Translations under genes and position numbers: made by a program
Shown: one piece after another, positions 1-10,789 of the stretch
Numbering within the stretch: the stretch's first letter is position 1
How the letters are laid out: each line of letters begins with the position of its first letter
Notes under the pieces: model-generated
The model's database searches: none
What the model was told of the DNA's origin: nothing
What the model saw: the letters and a program-made list of their open reading frames with translations, nothing else
Origin: Chlorobium sp.
Lineage (GTDB): Bacteria > Bacteroidota > Chlorobiia > Chlorobiales > Chlorobiaceae
Length of the DNA stretch: 64,000 nucleotides
Assembly (NCBI GenBank): GCA_005862285.1
Contig: SZXW01000010.1
Location: 248,001 to 312,000, forward strand
Direction of reading: 5' to 3'

Positions 1-790
1 TTTCCTTTTCCTGCAGTGCCCTGAGCAGTTTTGGCTGCAGCTCGGGCAGCAGTTCGCCGATCTCGTCGAGAAAAAGCGTTCCACCCTCGGCCAGCTGGAA
101 TTTGCCGGCCTTGTCCTTCAGAGCCCCTGTAAACGCCCCCTTTGCATATCCGAAAAGTTCGCTTTCGATGAGCTCGCGGGGGATGGCCGAACAGTTTATG
201 GCTACAAAAGGAGCATTCCTGCGTGAGCTCTGAGCATGGATCGCGCGGGCGACCAGCTCCTTGCCTGTGCCGGATTCTCCGGTTATCAGCACGGCTGCTT
301 CCGTATCCGCCACCTTGTTTATCACATCGAAAACCTTCTGCATCTCGTTCGACGTCCCGATCATGTTGCGAAAGCCGGCTTTTTCATCAAGCTGGCTTTT
401 GAGCCGACGGTTCTCCTCGATCACACCGGAATACTGAAGTGCCTTGCTTACCGTCAGTTTCAGGGAGTCCCTGCTGAACGGCTTCTGGATGTAGTCATAT
501 GCTCCGGCTTTCATGGCTTCCACGGCTCTGTCGACCTCTCCGAATGCCGTGATGATGATGACCAGTGTTTCCGGGGATCGCTGCCTGATATGCCGGAGAA
601 CATCAAGCCCATCGATACCAGGCATTTTCATGTCGGTAATCACGAGGGCTGGCATCAGTTGATCGAACATGCCCAGTCCTTTTTCACCTGAAGCGGCGAC
701 CGATACCTCGTAACCTTCCTGCTGGAGATTGTATTCCATGACCCTGCGCAGCGAAGGATCGTCGTCGATGACAAGAATTCTTTGTTTCAT
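1..790 (-). CDS. Sigma-54-dependent response regulator (NtrC family), truncated at window start
   Basis: Reverse strand starts ATGAAACAAAGAATTCTTGTCATCGACGACGAT ([11 protein letters not shown] receiver start) and continues into an AAA+ sigma-54 activator domain; no stop before the window edge. Confidence 0.88.
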   Translation of the reverse strand, partial: MKQRILVIDDDPSLRRVMEYNLQQEGYEVSVAASGEKGLGMFDQLMPALVITDMKMPGIDGLDVLRHIRQRSPETLVIIITAFGEVDRAVEAMKAGAYDYIQKPFSRDSLKLTVSKALQYSGVIEENRRLKSQLDEKAGFRNMIGTSNEMQKVFDVINKVADTEAAVLITGESGTGKELVARAIHAQSSRRNAPFVAINCSAIPRELIESELFGYAKGAFTGALKDKAGKFQLAEGGTLFLDEIGELLPELQPKLLRALQEKE

Positions 791-794
791 GCCG

Positions 795-1907
795 TTACTG
801 TTTGGTCTTTTCCGAAACCGGAAGCCTGATGATGACGGTCGTGCCCTTCCCCTTCAGGCTTTCTATTGCAATGGTGCCGTTGTGGCTTTCGATAATTTTT
901 TTCGTGATGGAAAGACCAAGACCTGTCCCATCCGGTTTCGTGGTGAAGAACGGTACGAAAAGCCGGTCCAGATTCCCGAGATCGATACCGGGGCCACTGT
1001 CATGAATGCGGATGCTCAAGCTTACACTGTCGGAAGCATCGACAGCAATGGAAACGCTGCTTCCCGCCGGTGCCGCCTGAAGCGCGTTCAGGATAATGTT
1101 CAGAAAAGCCTGGCGCAGTTTTTCGCTGTCAGCCATGATCGGAACCTGCTTGCCGGTTGGTTCGAGAACTATTTCCACATGATGATTTCTCGCATCGTTT
1201 GTCAGGAGGGTTGCAATGGTTTCAAGCTCTTCCATGACATTGCAGGGCTGCATGTCGGAAGGCCGGGGACGAACCATCTGCAGGAACTCGCTGACAACCC
1301 GGTTCAGGCGCTCGGTCTCCCTGATCTGGATATCGATGAACTCATGTTTCGGGTTATCCGGCGGGTAATCATCCCTGAGTATTTCAGCCGTCCCCCTGAT
1401 GGAACCGAGCGGGTTCCGCACTTCGTGGGCCAGCACGGCAGCAAGCTCGACCATGGTTGAAAGTTTCTCGGCCCTTCTAAGCTGCTCTTCGATCGCCATG
1501 ATCCTTTCAGACTGCGCCTTGAGTTTGCTGTACGATATTTCAAGGCCTTCGGCGGTTTTTTTCAGCTCGGCCGTGCGTTCCTTTTCAAGCTGGGATAAAA
1601 AACCGGTCAGGCCTCCGACGATATTGAAAAGCAGTATTTCGAGATATTTCCCTGTTTCCATGGAGAAATCGCCGCCCCACTGGTAGAGAATGTGAGGTGC
1701 ATACACGATACTGACGATGACTGAGCAGAACAATCCTCCGCGCAGGCCGAACCAGAGTGCGGAAAGGATGATCGGGATATAGTAGAGGCGCTGAAAAATG
1801 TCATGGAGATAGGAAGCGTGAAGCGGCGTGAAATAATGGAACATGCTGATACCGGTTACGGCAACCGTTAAAATCAGGAGCCTTGTATAATCCGGCTTTC
1901 CAATCAT
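795..1907 (-). CDS. Membrane sensor histidine kinase (NtrB/ZraS-like)
   Basis: H-box [20 protein letters not shown]-box NALQAAP, G-boxes DSGPGIDL / GTGLGLSI; N-terminal TM segments; adjacent to the sigma-54 regulator. Confidence 0.9.
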   Translation of the reverse strand: MIGKPDYTRLLILTVAVTGISMFHYFTPLHASYLHDIFQRLYYIPIILSALWFGLRGGLFCSVIVSIVYAPHILYQWGGDFSMETGKYLEILLFNIVGGLTGFLSQLEKERTAELKKTAEGLEISYSKLKAQSERIMAIEEQLRRAEKLSTMVELAAVLAHEVRNPLGSIRGTAEILRDDYPPDNPKHEFIDIQIRETERLNRVVSEFLQMVRPRPSDMQPCNVMEELETIATLLTNDARNHHVEIVLEPTGKQVPIMADSEKLRQAFLNIILNALQAAPAGSSVSIAVDASDSVSLSIRIHDSGPGIDLGNLDRLFVPFFTTKPDGTGLGLSITKKIIESHNGTIAIESLKGKGTTVIIRLPVSEKTKQ

Positions 1908-2111
1908 TTCATTACAGCATGATGTTGAACCGCTTTCAGGAGCATAAACTATCTGAAGAGATTATAAAATTCAGAAAAAATAAAGATCGCTTCGAATAAG
2001 TTGGAAGCATCACTCATCCGGTGATCCTCACGATATGCATGTGACGTGATTTATTTATATTTTATATGCAAAATAAAGCTGTTATCAAAAACCATGTAAA
2101 AGGAGACGGTC

Positions 2112-2363
2112 ATGTCTATAGAGCAGGCAAAAGCTTGTATCGAAAAAATGAAATTCGACAAGGTTTTCCGGGAATATATCTTGTCGATTGAAGATACCGA
2201 AGCCCGGATGCGGGCAATCCACGATGCCGGTTTTTCCATAACAATGGAGGAAATCCGGGAAGCGTCCCGTGAGATGGACCATTACGGCGACATTTCCGGC
2301 AGCGGGATGGACCTTGACAACAACCCTTCAGGGGCATCATGCTACTGTTTTCTCCTTGGGTAA
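2112..2363 (+). CDS. Nif11-like leader RiPP precursor peptide (83 aa), C-terminus PSGASCYCFLLG
   Basis: N-terminus MSIEQAKACIEKMKFDKVFREYILSIEDTEARMRAIHDAGFSITMEEIREA is Nif11-like; RBS AAAAGGAGA; short Cys-containing tail; next to rSAM maturase and NHLM exporters. Confidence 0.85.
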   Translation: MSIEQAKACIEKMKFDKVFREYILSIEDTEARMRAIHDAGFSITMEEIREASREMDHYGDISGSGMDLDNNPSGASCYCFLLG

Positions 2364-2487
2364 ACCGGGGCGTTATCATCATTACTATTGAAAAACGGCA
2401 GAGAGATATGTCAGGAACTCCTTAAATGTGCAAGACTGACGTACAGCCCGGCAGCACCGTGGGCAAATCTTTTCTTTTCCGGAATTG

Positions 2488-3963
2488 TCACGATATCGGC
2501 ACACATGCCCCAGCATAGGAACCCTGTTTTGCAATCGGGTTACCGACCCCCCTGTGGCGGTGTTGTTCAGGGTGCACCAGGCGATACCCTTGCTTCATAT
2601 CAGGCACTTCCTTCTTTCCCAGCAGGGCATCACAGATTTCCTTCGTTCGCCTTTGATCGAGATATGATTCAAGATCCTGTAGAAGCGAGTACCTGACAGG
2701 AGAGCAGCATTCGAGCCCTTCCTCGCCGAACTGTTTCATTCTCATTCTTTTATTGACGCATCCTCCTCCACAGACCGGAAAACAGGAACATTCCATACAC
2801 GTTTTATCATTGAAAGGATCTGCAACGGTAGCGTACCGGGCAACGATATCCTTATTCCTGACCGCCTCCTCGTCATAGACAGAACCGATAACCATCTTGC
2901 CGTTCCCAACATCTTCCAGGCACTTGTACATTTCTCCTCTTGGTCCGATCACATAACCGAAACGGGAAGTTGCGGTGCAGGTATTCACGGCTCCGCTCTG
3001 CGGGAAATTTCCTCCATGTGGAACAATCCCGCTGGTTTTATATCCGTCAAACAAAAAATCCTTCCATTCGCTTACACTCAAACCGGAATGAGAACCATAA
3101 GGATGAGAAAGAGGAATGGTAAGGTAACCGGGACGGACTACAAGATTTTTACCGGCATACCGTTCCAGCAACTCTTTTCTCAATCCGGCAAATTCATCAC
3201 GGTTATATTTGTCTACATTCACCCGGATTGCAACCCGGCCATTCCAGTTGGAGTTCATCAGCATATCGATATTGTCGAGAATATTTCTGTAGGTCGGACC
3301 GCCGCCTGTCAGCATCCTTCTGCTGTTGTGGGTCGCTTCGCTGCCATCGAGTGTAATCTGTATTGTGGTGATTTTCAGGTTTGCAAGTTCATCGATCCAC
3401 TTCCCGTCAAGCAGGTAGGCATTGGTAATGAGACCGGCATTGTCGAAATCAGGGTAAAGCTCCCGGAACCTTGCGGTAAGGCCCGTGACAACCTCGAAAG
3501 CAAGCGTAGGTTCACCTCCATACCAGTTAACCGTAAGGCTCTTTGCCTCCTTATGCTTTTTTATGAAGGAAATCAGAGCGTCCATTGTATTTTCGCTCAT
3601 TATCTCCGGATCGCTCTGGCTATGCTCGAAGCAATAGGAGCAACAAAAATTGCAAGAGAGTGTCGGGCAGATGGTAAGCCCGAGCGTTGATGTATTGAAA
3701 CAGGCTGCATTGCGGTCATATTGAAGTTGCATCAATTGCAACAGTTCATCGTCCCTCTGTGCAAGGAAACCATGTTCTTCAAGAAATGCCGGAAATTCGG
3801 AATCCTTTTGAGGTTCAAAGCATTCACGACCATCACGAAGCCCGGCTGCTGTTTCGTAATGTTCTTTGTCGAGCTCCAGCATAAATCCTGACAGCGCATT
3901 GTAAAGAAAGAAGCCTGACTTTTCAGAATGGAAAAGGGTATTGTAAAAGGACCAGGGTTTCAT
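2488..3963 (-). CDS. Radical SAM/SPASM peptide maturase (nif11-class)
   Basis: CNFCCSYC (CX3CX2C) motif; SPASM-type Cys-rich C-terminus CMECSCFPVCGGGCVNKRM; start chosen at MKPWSFYN (ORF extends to 4020). Confidence 0.88.
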   Translation of the reverse strand: MKPWSFYNTLFHSEKSGFFLYNALSGFMLELDKEHYETAAGLRDGRECFEPQKDSEFPAFLEEHGFLAQRDDELLQLMQLQYDRNAACFNTSTLGLTICPTLSCNFCCSYCFEHSQSDPEIMSENTMDALISFIKKHKEAKSLTVNWYGGEPTLAFEVVTGLTARFRELYPDFDNAGLITNAYLLDGKWIDELANLKITTIQITLDGSEATHNSRRMLTGGGPTYRNILDNIDMLMNSNWNGRVAIRVNVDKYNRDEFAGLRKELLERYAGKNLVVRPGYLTIPLSHPYGSHSGLSVSEWKDFLFDGYKTSGIVPHGGNFPQSGAVNTCTATSRFGYVIGPRGEMYKCLEDVGNGKMVIGSVYDEEAVRNKDIVARYATVADPFNDKTCMECSCFPVCGGGCVNKRMRMKQFGEEGLECCSPVRYSLLQDLESYLDQRRTKEICDALLGKKEVPDMKQGYRLVHPEQHRHRGVGNPIAKQGSYAGACVPIS

Positions 3964-4127
3964 CTGTTTGAATATCAGCAGGTTATATGTTTTATATTGG
4001 AAATATATAGCCATTAACAATAAATTAAACGTTAAAAGGACTGCGATAACTTGCGTTTTTTATAGCAGGGACATATAAACCCTGTTTTTTGCAGCCAGTT
4101 TCCAATCTCTGTTTCAAACATTCCTTC

Positions 4128-5246
4128 ATGGCCATCGAGTTCAGAAAGGAAGCTCTCAAAAAGCTCAGTTCCCCTGATGATCTTGACCGTCTGATCCCGG
4201 TTACGGACCGGCGTGGCTGGATAGCGCTTCTTTCAGCCGCAATTTTCATCCTGGCAATGACTGCCTGGCTCATTTGGGGCAAAATTGATACGACAGTCGA
4301 GGGACAAGGTATTACCATGGGTGCCGAGACCGTACAATCGATTTCATCCCGTTCAGCAGGTACCGTTACCGATTTCAATCTCAAGGATGGACAGACGGTT
4401 CAGGAAGGTGAAATTCTCGGTATCATCGAACAGCCTGAACTGAAACATGAATTTCATTCCGCGTTCTCGACCTATGAGTTTCAGCTCTCTCATCAGGCAG
4501 AGAAACGTTCATTTCTGAAAAGGCAAATTGCACTGATGGAGCTTAAGGCTGCAAGAGTTCATGAGCAACCCGGGAAACCCACGTTGAATAACAGAACCCG
4601 GGCTTCGACCGAACAATCGATCATGGAGCTCAAAAACAGCCTTTACAAACTTGACAACGACCTTGCCGACGCAGAAAGAAACCTTGAAAAATCAAGGGAG
4701 AATTATAAATGGCGTTCAACTGTCATTTCTCCTGTAACCGGAATGGTGACAGAAATCAAAGTTACAAATGGACAACCGGTTTCCCCCGGTATTGAACTGC
4801 TTCAGGTTGAACCTTTCATAAACAACAAGTCCGGTGACATAAAACTTGACCTGTACATCGCTTCGGGAAATGCGAAAAAAATCAGGAAAGGTATGGAAGC
4901 ATATATTGCGCCCTCGATCGTAAAACCTGAGGAATATGGGTATATCGTCGGAAAAGTGCTTTATATAAGCGAATACCCGGTTTCCGCACAATCCATTGCT
5001 GCAGAAATAAGAAACGAGGAGCTTGCCCGTAAATTCGCCCTTTCAAGCCCCCCCTACAAAGTGACTGTCAAACTCCTCAGGGACCGTTCCAACAGCAGCG
5101 GTTTCAGGTGGACTTCCGGCAGAGATCCCCGGACAACCATCTCATCCGGTATTCTCTGTACGGGAAAGATTGTGGTCGAAGAACAGTCTCCAATCGAACT
5201 GATAATTCCGATGATGAAAAATACTCTGTTTCCCGATTTCATGTAA
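4128..5246 (+). CDS. HlyD-family membrane fusion protein (NHLM bacteriocin secretion type)
   Basis: Single N-terminal TM, biotinyl-lipoyl-like segments (VQSISSRSAGTVTDFNLKDGQTVQEGEILGII), directly upstream of peptidase ABC exporter. Confidence 0.87.
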   Translation: MAIEFRKEALKKLSSPDDLDRLIPVTDRRGWIALLSAAIFILAMTAWLIWGKIDTTVEGQGITMGAETVQSISSRSAGTVTDFNLKDGQTVQEGEILGIIEQPELKHEFHSAFSTYEFQLSHQAEKRSFLKRQIALMELKAARVHEQPGKPTLNNRTRASTEQSIMELKNSLYKLDNDLADAERNLEKSRENYKWRSTVISPVTGMVTEIKVTNGQPVSPGIELLQVEPFINNKSGDIKLDLYIASGNAKKIRKGMEAYIAPSIVKPEEYGYIVGKVLYISEYPVSAQSIAAEIRNEELARKFALSSPPYKVTVKLLRDRSNSSGFRWTSGRDPRTTISSGILCTGKIVVEEQSPIELIIPMMKNTLFPDFM

Positions 5247-5357
5247 CGACGATATTTCCAACAGTTTTCTCTTATCTGCATGTTCACGAAAGAGCCGATA
5301 AATTATGAAGAACTCAACTGAAATACTTTTCAACAGTTACGACAGAGGAATACAAGC

Positions 5358-7535
5358 ATGAGCTTCATGCTCTTTCCTTCCGAAAAACTCTGGGATGAAG
5401 CCAGGATCAAAACACCGACCATCCTCCAGATGGAAGCTGTCGAGTGCGGAGCCGCCTCGCTGGGAATGGTTCTTGCCTGGTTCGGATGTCATGTCCCGCT
5501 GGAGAAGCTCCGGGCCGAATGTGGAGTAACCCGTGACGGCAGCAAGGCAAGCAGCCTGATCAAAGCTGCCGGAAAATACGGCCTAGAAGCAAAAGGATGC
5601 AGGCTGGACCTTGACGATCTCCACAGAAAGAAACTTCCCATGATCCTGTTCTGGAACATGTACCATTTCGTCGTGCTCGAGGGCTTCAGGAAAGGATACT
5701 ATTACATCAACGATCCTGCATCGGGCCAGAGAAAAATCACATTGAATGAGTTCAGCGACTCATTTTCCGGAATTGCCATTACATTCGAGCCAACTGCCGA
5801 TTTCAAAAAGGGAGGACGTCCATTCAGCCTCCTGAAAGCTTTACAGAAAAGGGTGTCGGGAATGGAAAAGGCAATTACCTTCATCATTCTTGCTACAGTC
5901 CTGCTTGTACTTCCCGGACTGGTAGTTCCTTCATTTCTGAGAATATTCATCGATTACGTCCTTGTAAAAAGAATGACCGACTGGATCAGACCGCTCTTGC
6001 TGGGCATGCTTCTGACAGCTCTTTTTCAGGGTTTCATGACATGGCTGCAGCAGTATTACATACTCAGGGCCGAAACAAAACTTGCGCTTGCATCGTCCGC
6101 AAAATTCTTCAACCATGTCTTCGCCATGCCGATGCGGTTTTTCACCATGCGTCAGGCTGGGGAAATTGCCAATCGGGTGCAGTTGAACGATCAGGTTGCG
6201 TCACTGCTGGCAGGCGAACTCTCTTCAAAATCCCTCAATGTGCTCCTGATCTTTTTTTATGCTCTCCTTATGCTCAGGTATGATGCCATCCTCACTGCCG
6301 GAGCTATAGTGATAGCTGGTCTGAATGCTGCCGCGCTTTTCTATGCATCGAGAAAACGCATTATCCTTAGCCGGAAATTCCTGCATGACAATGGAAAGCT
6401 TATGGGTACGACCTATTACGGTATCAGGACTATCGAAAGCCTTAAAGCATCGGGAGGTGAACAGGATTATTTTTCCAGATGGACTGGACTTTTCGCCAAT
6501 ATGGTAAACGGACGCCAGCAGCTTCAGATCGCAACCGTTTTTCTTCTCGCTCTTCCCCCGTTCCTTCAGTCGCTTGGAAACATAGCCATTCTAACCGTCG
6601 GGGGGTTGCGTGTCATGGAAGGAAACCTGACAATAGGCATGCTTGTCGCCTTCCAGAGCCTCCTGCTCTCATTCCTTGCCCCGGTCAACCAGATGGTATC
6701 CCTCGGACAGAAACTTCAGGACACTCAGGCCTGCCTGCAAAGGCTGGACGATGTAATGGAGAACGAGAGCAAGCTCTCGGCTGACCATATGGAAAGTGGC
6801 AAAGAGTTCGAAAAACTGACGGGCGATATCGAGTTGAGAAACATTACTTTCGGCTATAATCCTCTTGAACCGCCACTTATAGAAAATTTCTCCCTGAAGC
6901 TCAGGCCTGGAGAACGGATTGCTCTTGTAGGAAGCTCGGGTTCGGGCAAATCCACAATTGCAAAACTTGTAGCCGGACTTTATGAGCCCTGGAGCGGTGA
7001 AGTGCTTTTCGACAATAACCGGAGAAAAGATATTCCTCGTAATCAGCTGGCTTCATCAATAAGTATGGTTGATCAGGAAATCACTCTTTTTGAAGGAACG
7101 ATAGCGGAAAACATCGCCATGTGGGATATGACACTCCAGCATGATGAGATAACCCGGGCGGCTATGGATGCCGCAATCCATGATGTGATCATTGCGAGAA
7201 CTGGTGGATATCAGTCGGATCTGAGCGAAGGAGGCAGGAATTTCAGCGGCGGTCAGCGCCAGAGGATCGAAATTGCCCGGGCACTCTCATATAACCCTTC
7301 CATACTGATCCTCGACGAAGCGACAAGCGCCCTGGACCCGACGACGGAAAAAATAATCGATATGAATATTCGAAGGAGGTCGTGTTCCTGCCTGATCATA
7401 GCCCACAGGCTCAGCACAATCCGTGACTGCGACGAAATTATCGTTCTTGAAGGCGGAAAGGTCATTGAACGGGGTACCCATACCGCTCTGATGAAAGCCG
7501 GAGGTACATATGCCGGACTGATCGCAAAAGGATAG
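5358..7535 (+). CDS. NHLM-type peptidase-containing ABC exporter (C39 peptidase/permease/ATPase)
   Basis: C39 motif QMEAVECGAASLGMVLAWFG; TM region; Walker A GSSGSGKST; FSGGQRQR; LDEATSALD. Confidence 0.93.
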   Translation: MSFMLFPSEKLWDEARIKTPTILQMEAVECGAASLGMVLAWFGCHVPLEKLRAECGVTRDGSKASSLIKAAGKYGLEAKGCRLDLDDLHRKKLPMILFWNMYHFVVLEGFRKGYYYINDPASGQRKITLNEFSDSFSGIAITFEPTADFKKGGRPFSLLKALQKRVSGMEKAITFIILATVLLVLPGLVVPSFLRIFIDYVLVKRMTDWIRPLLLGMLLTALFQGFMTWLQQYYILRAETKLALASSAKFFNHVFAMPMRFFTMRQAGEIANRVQLNDQVASLLAGELSSKSLNVLLIFFYALLMLRYDAILTAGAIVIAGLNAAALFYASRKRIILSRKFLHDNGKLMGTTYYGIRTIESLKASGGEQDYFSRWTGLFANMVNGRQQLQIATVFLLALPPFLQSLGNIAILTVGGLRVMEGNLTIGMLVAFQSLLLSFLAPVNQMVSLGQKLQDTQACLQRLDDVMENESKLSADHMESGKEFEKLTGDIELRNITFGYNPLEPPLIENFSLKLRPGERIALVGSSGSGKSTIAKLVAGLYEPWSGEVLFDNNRRKDIPRNQLASSISMVDQEITLFEGTIAENIAMWDMTLQHDEITRAAMDAAIHDVIIARTGGYQSDLSEGGRNFSGGQRQRIEIARALSYNPSILILDEATSALDPTTEKIIDMNIRRRSCSCLIIAHRLSTIRDCDEIIVLEGGKVIERGTHTALMKAGGTYAGLIAKG

Positions 7536-7537
7536 AT

Positions 7538-9772
7538 TTGCCCATGGAAACCGGAACAGAACATCTGAATAAACAGACGGCAGGAAAAAATTCAGGAAAG
7601 CGCTTTGCCGAAAAATCTCTTTTCCGGGAGGAAAGTTACCAAAAAGCTCTCGAAAGCCTGGCAGGTATCCTTGAAAAAGACAAAACAGGGTCCTTTCCGT
7701 TATATTCCGATCCTCTCCTTGCCGCATGCGTCCTGGTAGGAAATGCCACCGATATCGTCATCAGTGCGCCGCCTCAGGAAACGGACCCTTTCCTTGAGGA
7801 TCCCCTTCAGTTGATCTGCCGGCATTCAGGTATCCGGATAAGGAAAGTAAATCTTTCAAAAGACGGTCCGTGGTGGAAACAGGAGAACGGGCCGCTTCTT
7901 GCCTACCGGGGTCCCTGCCGGAATCCTGTCGCCCTCATTCCTGGCCGCAAAGGGTACATGATGATCGATCCTCAAACCAGAGAGACATTCATTGTTGATG
8001 CTGACCTGCAAAGTGAAGTTGATACAGAAACCGCCTGGGCTTTCTACAGGCCATTCCTGGACAGGGTACTGAACCTTCGGGAAATCCTCCGCTTCGGTAT
8101 TTCCGGAAGCAGATCCGATATCGGCAGCACTATCCTGCTCGGTATGGCAGGAGCATTGATCGGCCTGTTGACTCCGGTAATGACCGGTATTCTCTTCGAT
8201 ACGATCATTCTCCAGTCATCAAGAGAACAACTGCTTCCCTTTGCAATAATCCTTGCCGCCAGTGTGACAGCTGCCTGCGGATTCGATCTTGCAAGGCAGA
8301 TATTGGTAACGAGAGTGCAATCCCGCCTGGATATAAAACTCCAACCGGCATTCATAGACCGCCTGCTCAATCTCCCCAGCATCTTTTTCAGAAATTTTTC
8401 CGCAGGAGACCTTGCTAACCGGATCCTCGGCATTTCCAGGATCCGGGAGACCCTGAGCAGTGCAGTTATGTCCGCTCTTCTCGGCATGCTGTTCGGTTTC
8501 CTGAATTTTTTCCTGCTGTTTTTTTACAGCTGGAAGCTCGCACTTGTTGCAGCTGCTCTTACAGGTCTGCTTATCGGTATTACCGTTCTGACAAGTTACC
8601 GGCAACTGCGGTTCAAAAAGCTCCTGTTTGAAACCCAGGGAAGTATCTCCGGGCTCCTGGGCAATCTCCTGACCGGAATTGCCAAAATAAGGATTACCGG
8701 CACGGAAAAGCATGCATTTGTACAATGGGCCGGAAAATTCAGAAAGGAACGTGACCTGACCCTGCAGGCAGGAGTTCTCAAGAACATTCTTGATGTAACT
8801 GCAGCTTCATTTCCGGTTATAACCATGGCATTCATCATTTTTACTGCCGGAAGCCTGTTAACCGGAGAATATCTCACATGCGGCTCGTTCATTGCTTTCA
8901 TGACTGCTTATACGACCTTTCAGACAGCCCTTCTGCAATCGACGCTGACCATCATCGCAAGCCTCGACATCATTCCCCTCTACGAACGCATCAAACCGGT
9001 GCTCGATACCCTTCCCGAAACGACCCAGACCAGGACACAGCCTGGAAAACTGACAGGGAAGATAGAATTGCAAAGCGTCAATTTCAGTTATTCCACAGAA
9101 GGTCCCCAGGTACTTCACGATATTGAACTGAATGCGGAACCAGGAGAGTTCATTGCAATAGTCGGCAGCTCAGGTTCGGGAAAATCAACCATGATGAGAC
9201 TTCTTCTCGGCTTCGAACAACCTGATTCCGGCACTGTATTCTACGATGGCATCGACCTCGCAACCCTGAATGTGCAGGCGGTACGCCGTCAGATCGGCGT
9301 CGTTATTCAGAATGCGCAGTTGCAGCCGGGTTTCATCCTGAACACTATTGTCGGCTCTTCGGCACTGACAGTCGAAGATGCCTGGGAAGCGGCTAAATTG
9401 GCGGGTATTGACGAGGATATCCGAAAAATGCCAATGGGCATGTATACCATCATCAGCGAGGGAAGCGAAACCATATCGGGAGGACAGAAACAACGCCTTC
9501 TGATTGCAGGAGCACTCGTTCGAAAACCCGGAATGATTTTTTTCGACGAAGCAACAAGCGCTCTTGACAACCATACCCAGGAGATAATCAGCAGAAGCCT
9601 GGAAGAACTCAAGGTCACCAGGGTCGTTATCGCCCACAGGCTCAGCACCATCCGCAAGGCGGACAGGATCTACTGCCTCGATGAGGGCCGGATTGTCCAG
9701 CAGGGCACCTATGAAGAACTTATGTCTCAGGAAGGACTTTTCAGGGAACTCGCCAACCGGCAGATTGCATGA
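7538..9772 (+). CDS. NHLM-type ABC exporter permease/ATPase with atypical N-terminal domain
   Basis: Six-TM region; Walker A GSSGSGKST; ISGGQKQR; FDEATSALD; 2 bp after the preceding gene. Confidence 0.9.
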   Translation: MPMETGTEHLNKQTAGKNSGKRFAEKSLFREESYQKALESLAGILEKDKTGSFPLYSDPLLAACVLVGNATDIVISAPPQETDPFLEDPLQLICRHSGIRIRKVNLSKDGPWWKQENGPLLAYRGPCRNPVALIPGRKGYMMIDPQTRETFIVDADLQSEVDTETAWAFYRPFLDRVLNLREILRFGISGSRSDIGSTILLGMAGALIGLLTPVMTGILFDTIILQSSREQLLPFAIILAASVTAACGFDLARQILVTRVQSRLDIKLQPAFIDRLLNLPSIFFRNFSAGDLANRILGISRIRETLSSAVMSALLGMLFGFLNFFLLFFYSWKLALVAAALTGLLIGITVLTSYRQLRFKKLLFETQGSISGLLGNLLTGIAKIRITGTEKHAFVQWAGKFRKERDLTLQAGVLKNILDVTAASFPVITMAFIIFTAGSLLTGEYLTCGSFIAFMTAYTTFQTALLQSTLTIIASLDIIPLYERIKPVLDTLPETTQTRTQPGKLTGKIELQSVNFSYSTEGPQVLHDIELNAEPGEFIAIVGSSGSGKSTMMRLLLGFEQPDSGTVFYDGIDLATLNVQAVRRQIGVVIQNAQLQPGFILNTIVGSSALTVEDAWEAAKLAGIDEDIRKMPMGMYTIISEGSETISGGQKQRLLIAGALVRKPGMIFFDEATSALDNHTQEIISRSLEELKVTRVVIAHRLSTIRKADRIYCLDEGRIVQQGTYEELMSQEGLFRELANRQIA

Positions 9773-9823
9773 TGCATCCAACCGGAAGTACCGCTTTGTT
9801 AAACCAGGAAAAAGTAAAAAGAC

Positions 9824-10789
9824 ATGAAGAAACCAGTTATAAGAAAACTCCCCCTCATTCCTCTCTCGATCATATCCGGAGTGCTGCTTCTTTCGCTCGT
9901 CATATCCTGGATGCTGCTGTCCCAGCATGCGATCAACACTACCCGGAATCTTGTGAACCTCAACATGCTTCACATCGCAAGTGAAATCAGACAGAACGAC
10001 CAGACACTCTATACCCTCAGGCTCGAATCGGATGCGCAGTCCATTGCCAAAGCCCATGCCTTCGCGTTCATGATCCAGCAGAACCCTGCCATTATACACG
10101 ATGAACAGAAACTGGAAGAAATCCGCAAGCTCCTCGATGTCGATGAACTTCACGTCAGTGACAAGAACGGCATTCTTGTCGGAAGCACCATTCACAGTTA
10201 TATCGGTTACAAATACGCTTCCGATCCGCAATCCAAACCGTTCCTGCTTGCTATCTACTACAAGGATTTCAAACTTGCCCAGAAACCGATGCCGAAGGGT
10301 ATTGAAAAGGGAGAAATGTTTCAGTACACCGGTGTAGCCCGTCTTGACGAACCCGGTATCGTGCAGATCGGTTACAAACCGGAAAGGCTTTACCGGGCCC
10401 TTGCCGCCGCAGATATCGGAAAAGTCGCCAATGGCTACAGAATAAGACAGACGGGAACAATCATCGTCACTGATCTTGACGGCAAGGTACTGAGCAGTAC
10501 AGACGGCGGCAACATAGGAAAAAACGTAACTGCTTTCGGGTTTTCAGACAAGGCATTCAGAGGTTACGAAGGATCGTTCTTTGAAAACATTGGCGGCAAA
10601 AAATCACTTTTCATCTACAGGATCTATGACGATTACATGGTTATCGGTTCTCTGGGTATCGATGAGATCTATCAGCGCAGAAATCAGTCCATGCTGGTCC
10701 AGATTATTTCGAGCATCTTCGTATTCGTACTGATGGCCTTTTTTCTTTCGAGAAATGACAAATCCGGAACAGGAAACACTGCCATTTGA
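9824..10789 (+). CDS. Membrane sensor protein (Cache-like extracytoplasmic domain between two TMs), no cytoplasmic output domain
   Basis: TM1 IPLSIISGVLLLSLVISWMLL; TM2 IISSIFVFVLMAFFL; ends 15 aa after TM2. Confidence 0.65.
   Translation: MKKPVIRKLPLIPLSIISGVLLLSLVISWMLLSQHAINTTRNLVNLNMLHIASEIRQNDQTLYTLRLESDAQSIAKAHAFAFMIQQNPAIIHDEQKLEEIRKLLDVDELHVSDKNGILVGSTIHSYIGYKYASDPQSKPFLLAIYYKDFKLAQKPMPKGIEKGEMFQYTGVARLDEPGIVQIGYKPERLYRALAAADIGKVANGYRIRQTGTIIVTDLDGKVLSSTDGGNIGKNVTAFGFSDKAFRGYEGSFFENIGGKKSLFIYRIYDDYMVIGSLGIDEIYQRRNQSMLVQIISSIFVFVLMAFFLSRNDKSGTGNTAI

Noticed and set aside
2112-2363. Linking the Nif11 leader peptide to nitrogen fixation because of its name and the nearby nif operon
   Set aside because: Nif11-leader is a RiPP family name; the neighbouring rSAM and NHLM exporters explain it better.
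9185-10231. 348-aa antisense ORF across the exporter and sensor genes
   Set aside because: Overlaps two well-supported sense CDSs; no domain recognised.
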